From contig JASTVH010000012.1 of assembly GCA_042862465.1 (NCBI GenBank), forward strand, positions 1-64,000: a stretch of DNA of 64,000 bases. Reading direction: 5' to 3'. The notes below the pieces were generated by a model. The model saw only the letters and a list, made by a program, of their open reading frames with translations. It did not search any database and was not told where the DNA came from. Position numbers and translations under genes: made by a program. The DNA comes from JASTVH01 sp042862465. Its GTDB lineage: Bacteria > Pseudomonadota > Gammaproteobacteria > Pseudomonadales > Oleiphilaceae. This document shows positions 61,737-64,000 of the stretch, piece by piece (the first letter of the stretch is position 1; every line of letters begins with the position of its first letter).

Positions 61737-61854
61737 CGTCCAACGTCCAACGTCCAACGTCCAACGTCCAACGTCCAACGTCCAACGTCCAACGTCCAAC
61801 GTCCAACGTCCAACGTCCAACGTCCAACGTCCAACGTCCAACGTCCAACGTCCA
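61737..61854. repeat. Perfect 7-bp tandem array (CGTCCAA)16
   Basis: Sixteen perfect CGTCCAA units (61737-61848) plus a final CGTCCA. The unit and orientation are the same as the array at 1-126. It lies between tilS and pyrG. ORFs in it are low-complexity artefacts. The 118 bp from here to the pyrG ATG should hold the pyrG promoter; no clear -35/-10 pair was identified. Confidence 0.97.
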
Positions 61855-61972
61855 CACCCCGTCAATAAGGGAAAGGAACGAATTGAGCAAAGAGCCCCTT
61901 TCTGGTACGCTGCAACCCCATCTTGAGAGCGAATCTCCCTCCTTCTGAATCAGAGAATTATACGGGATCTGC

Positions 61973-63607
61973 ATGACGCGCTATATCTTCGTCACGGGCG
62001 GTGTTGTGTCCTCTTTGGGCAAAGGCATTGCTTCTGCTTCCTTGGCCGCCATCCTTGAGGCGCGCGGGCTTAAGGTGACCATCCTCAAGCTGGACCCCTA
62101 CATCAACGTCGATCCGGGCACCATGAGTCCGTTCCAGCACGGCGAAGTTTTCGTGACCGATGACGGTGCGGAAACCGACCTCGACCTGGGGCACTACGAG
62201 CGGTTCATCCGCACGCCCATGACCAAGCGCAACAACTTCACCAGTGGTCGCGTTTACGAGGAGGTCATTCGCAAGGAACGTCGCGGTGACTACCTGGGCG
62301 GCACCGTGCAGGTGATCCCGCACATCACCGATGAAATCAAGCGCCGCATCGTCGAAGGCGCCGGTGACGTGGACGTGGCCCTGGTGGAAATCGGCGGCAC
62401 CGTGGGTGACATCGAATCCCTGCCGTTCCTGGAAGCCACCCGTCAGCTGAAGGTGGAAGTGGGTCCGCAGCGGGCGCTGTTTATGCACCTGACCCTGGTG
62501 CCGTACATCGCCACTGCGGGCGAGATCAAGACCAAGCCCACCCAGCACTCCGTCAAGGAGATGCGCTCCATCGGTCTGCAGCCGGATATCCTGCTGTGCC
62601 GCTCCGAACACGAGATCGACGCCAGCTCGCGGCGCAAGATCGCCCTGTTCACCAACGTCGAAGAGCGTGCCGTCATCCCGCTGGAAGACGCCAGCACCAT
62701 CTACGACATCCCCCGCATGCTCCACAATTTCGAGCTGGACCAGCTGATCGTCGAGCGCTTCAACCTGGAAGCCAAGCCGGCGGATCTGGCCGAGTGGCAG
62801 GCGGTGGTGGATGCCGAGCTGAACCCGGAGCGGGAAGTCACCATCGCCATGGTGGGCAAGTACATGGAGCTGCTCGACGCGTACAAGTCGCTGATCGAGT
62901 CGCTCAAGCACGCCGGCATCAAGACCCGGACCAAGGTCAACATGCGCTACATCGATTCCGAGGACATCGAGCGCGACGGCACCGGGGCCCTTGAGGACGT
63001 GGACGCCATCCTGGTGCCTGGCGGTTTCGGCGAGCGGGGCGTGGAAGGCAAGATCGCCACCGTGAAATACGCCCGTGAAAACAAGGTGCCGTATCTGGGC
63101 ATCTGCCTAGGCATGCAGGTGGCGGTGATCGAATTCGCCCGCAACGTGGCGAGCCTGGAAGGCGCCCACTCCACCGAATTCCGCAAGACCACCCCATACC
63201 CGGTGGTGGGCCTGATTACCGAATGGACCGAAGCCGGTGGTAAAGTGGAGCGTCGCGATGAGAAATCCGACCTCGGTGGCACCATGCGCCTCGGCGCCCA
63301 GGACTGCCGCCTGGAAGACGGCAGCACCACCCGTGAATGCTATGGCCGCGATGTGATCCGCGAGCGCCACCGTCACCGCTACGAGGTGAACAACAACTAC
63401 GTGCAGCAGTTGAAGGATGCCGGGTTGCGTGTAGCGGGCGTTTCCGGCGATGGTGCCCTGGTGGAAGTGATCGAGGTGCCGGACCATCCCTGGTTCGTCG
63501 CCTGTCAGTTCCACCCGGAATTCACCTCGACGCCGCGGGACGGCCACGCGCTGTTTACCGGCTTCGTGAAAGCGGCCAACGGACAACACGCCCGCAAGCA
63601 GGGCTAG
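61973..63607 (+). CDS. pyrG: CTP synthase
   Basis: This 544-aa enzyme converts UTP to CTP using glutamine. The N-terminal synthase domain has GGVVSSLGKGIASASLAAIL (P-loop), LDPYINVDPGTMSPFQHGEV, and the GGTVGDIESLPFLEA block. The C-terminal class-I glutamine amidotransferase has PGGFGERGVEGKI, the nucleophile LGICLGMQ (Cys about 379) and the HPEFTS His-Glu region. Length and motifs are typical. pyrG is followed by kdsA at a 12-bp distance, the usual gammaproteobacterial order, and they are probably in one operon. Confidence 0.98.
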   Translation: MTRYIFVTGGVVSSLGKGIASASLAAILEARGLKVTILKLDPYINVDPGTMSPFQHGEVFVTDDGAETDLDLGHYERFIRTPMTKRNNFTSGRVYEEVIRKERRGDYLGGTVQVIPHITDEIKRRIVEGAGDVDVALVEIGGTVGDIESLPFLEATRQLKVEVGPQRALFMHLTLVPYIATAGEIKTKPTQHSVKEMRSIGLQPDILLCRSEHEIDASSRRKIALFTNVEERAVIPLEDASTIYDIPRMLHNFELDQLIVERFNLEAKPADLAEWQAVVDAELNPEREVTIAMVGKYMELLDAYKSLIESLKHAGIKTRTKVNMRYIDSEDIERDGTGALEDVDAILVPGGFGERGVEGKIATVKYARENKVPYLGICLGMQVAVIEFARNVASLEGAHSTEFRKTTPYPVVGLITEWTEAGGKVERRDEKSDLGGTMRLGAQDCRLEDGSTTRECYGRDVIRERHRHRYEVNNNYVQQLKDAGLRVAGVSGDGALVEVIEVPDHPWFVACQFHPEFTSTPRDGHALFTGFVKAANGQHARKQG

Positions 63608-63619
63608 GGGACAGGCACC

Positions 63620-64000
63620 ATGACACAGCACACCCTCCAGGTCGGCAACTGCGAAATTGCCAACGACCGTCCGTTTACCCTCTTCGGCGGCATGAACGTC
63701 CTGGAGTCCCGGGACCTGGCCATGGAAGTGGCGGAGAAATACGTGGAAGTGACCGGCAAGCTCGGCATTCCCTACGTGTTCAAGGCCTCCTTCGACAAGG
63801 CCAATCGTTCGTCCATCAACTCCTTCCGGGGGCCGGGGCTGGATGAAGGGCTCAAGATCCTGGAAGAGATCAAGAACACCTTCAACGTCTCCATCATCAC
63901 CGACGTGCACGAGCCCTACCAGGCTGCGCCGGTGGCGGAAGTGTGCGACATCATCCAGCTGCCGGCCTTCCTGTCGCGCCAGACCGATCTGGTGGTGGCG
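63620..64000 (+). CDS. kdsA: 3-deoxy-8-phosphooctulonate (KDO-8-P) synthase, partial
   Basis: This gene is cut by the window end; 127 codons are visible. Translation begins MTQHTLQVGNCEIAND and contains FTLFGGMNVLESRDLAMEVAE, FKASFDKANRSSINSFRGPG and TDVHEPYQAAPVAEVCDIIQLPAF, all conserved in KdsA, which condenses phosphoenolpyruvate with arabinose-5-phosphate for lipopolysaccharide core synthesis. The ATG at 63620 follows pyrG directly; GGGG lies upstream. Confidence 0.97.
   Translation, partial: MTQHTLQVGNCEIANDRPFTLFGGMNVLESRDLAMEVAEKYVEVTGKLGIPYVFKASFDKANRSSINSFRGPGLDEGLKILEEIKNTFNVSIITDVHEPYQAAPVAEVCDIIQLPAFLSRQTDLVVA

Noticed and set aside
61641..61974. Open frames across the heptamer array (both strands)
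   Set aside because: They encode only a repeating seven-residue pattern created by a 7-bp unit and have no ribosome site. Not genes.

Overview
The window looks like a chromosomal segment of a GC-rich, marine-type gammaproteobacterium, most plausibly Marinobacter or a close relative. Reasons: the order dnaE-accA-tilS-pyrG-kdsA at the right end, a CrbS/MxtR-type acetate sensor kinase beside a DUF4212 plus VC_2705-type symporter pair, an mtnBDC methionine-salvage operon, IorAB/XdhC, a DUF3080 lipoprotein and a WrbA-DUF2069 pair. The genus is an inference; no rRNA or tRNA gene was seen.

Layout. 1-0.4 kb: a perfect 7-bp tandem array (CGTCCAA) cut by the window edge, then a small unknown gene. 0.45-2.5 kb: a membrane-anchored helical protein convergent with a secreted pectinacetylesterase/Notum-type hydrolase. 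2.8-6.1 kb: a signalling cluster with a membrane-tethered receiver protein, a soluble histidine kinase and a receiver-TPR protein. 6.3-17.9 kb: an acetate/carboxylate module with a symporter-kinase hybrid (CrbS type), two DUF294/CBS nucleotidyltransferase-like proteins and a two-subunit Na+ symporter, interrupted by two membrane proteins and a DnaQ-type exonuclease. 18.1-38.6 kb: a block of 18 minus-strand genes described below. 38.9-45.6 kb: an Smr protein, a small lipoprotein, the molybdenum hydroxylase IorAB with XdhC, and mtnBDC. 45.7-53.3 kb: envelope and housekeeping genes (DUF3080, a large lipoprotein, a pseudopilin with a GspE/PilB ATPase, DUF2069, WrbA, an ArsC-like protein, a TlpA-like thioredoxin), ending in REP-like palindromes. 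53.5-64 kb: an acyl-CoA synthetase, a PAS-like protein, then the conserved core dnaE, accA, tilS, a second CGTCCAA array, pyrG and kdsA (cut by the window end).

The most interesting part is 18.1-38.6 kb. An AMP-ligase, a fold-III PLP decarboxylase, an ACP, an alpha/beta hydrolase and an asparagine-synthase-like protein are the same protein types as the small-molecule module that accompanies exosortase A (PEP-CTERM) loci, but no exosortase or polysaccharide gene is present. They are joined by two very divergent FabH-fold proteins, a shrunken acyl-CoA-dehydrogenase-like protein, an unknown protein and a full acyl-CoA dehydrogenase. The same operon carries what looks like its own envelope route: a LolD/LolE-like ABC transporter, two periplasmic helical-repeat proteins, a LolA-like carrier and an outer-membrane barrel. 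A MalT-type LuxR regulator and a DUF2156 (MprF-C-terminal-like) aminoacyltransferase flank it. I infer an aminoacyl-ACP-derived lipid or lipid-like metabolite that is made and then moved to the outer membrane. The product is unknown.

Other structure: the two heptamer arrays lie in the same orientation about 61.6 kb apart, and a degenerate inverted heptamer array forms the 3' end of tilS. A 13-bp motif recurs upstream of three genes of the acetate module. A strong terminator with no gene in front of it (18.1 kb) marks a possible small RNA.
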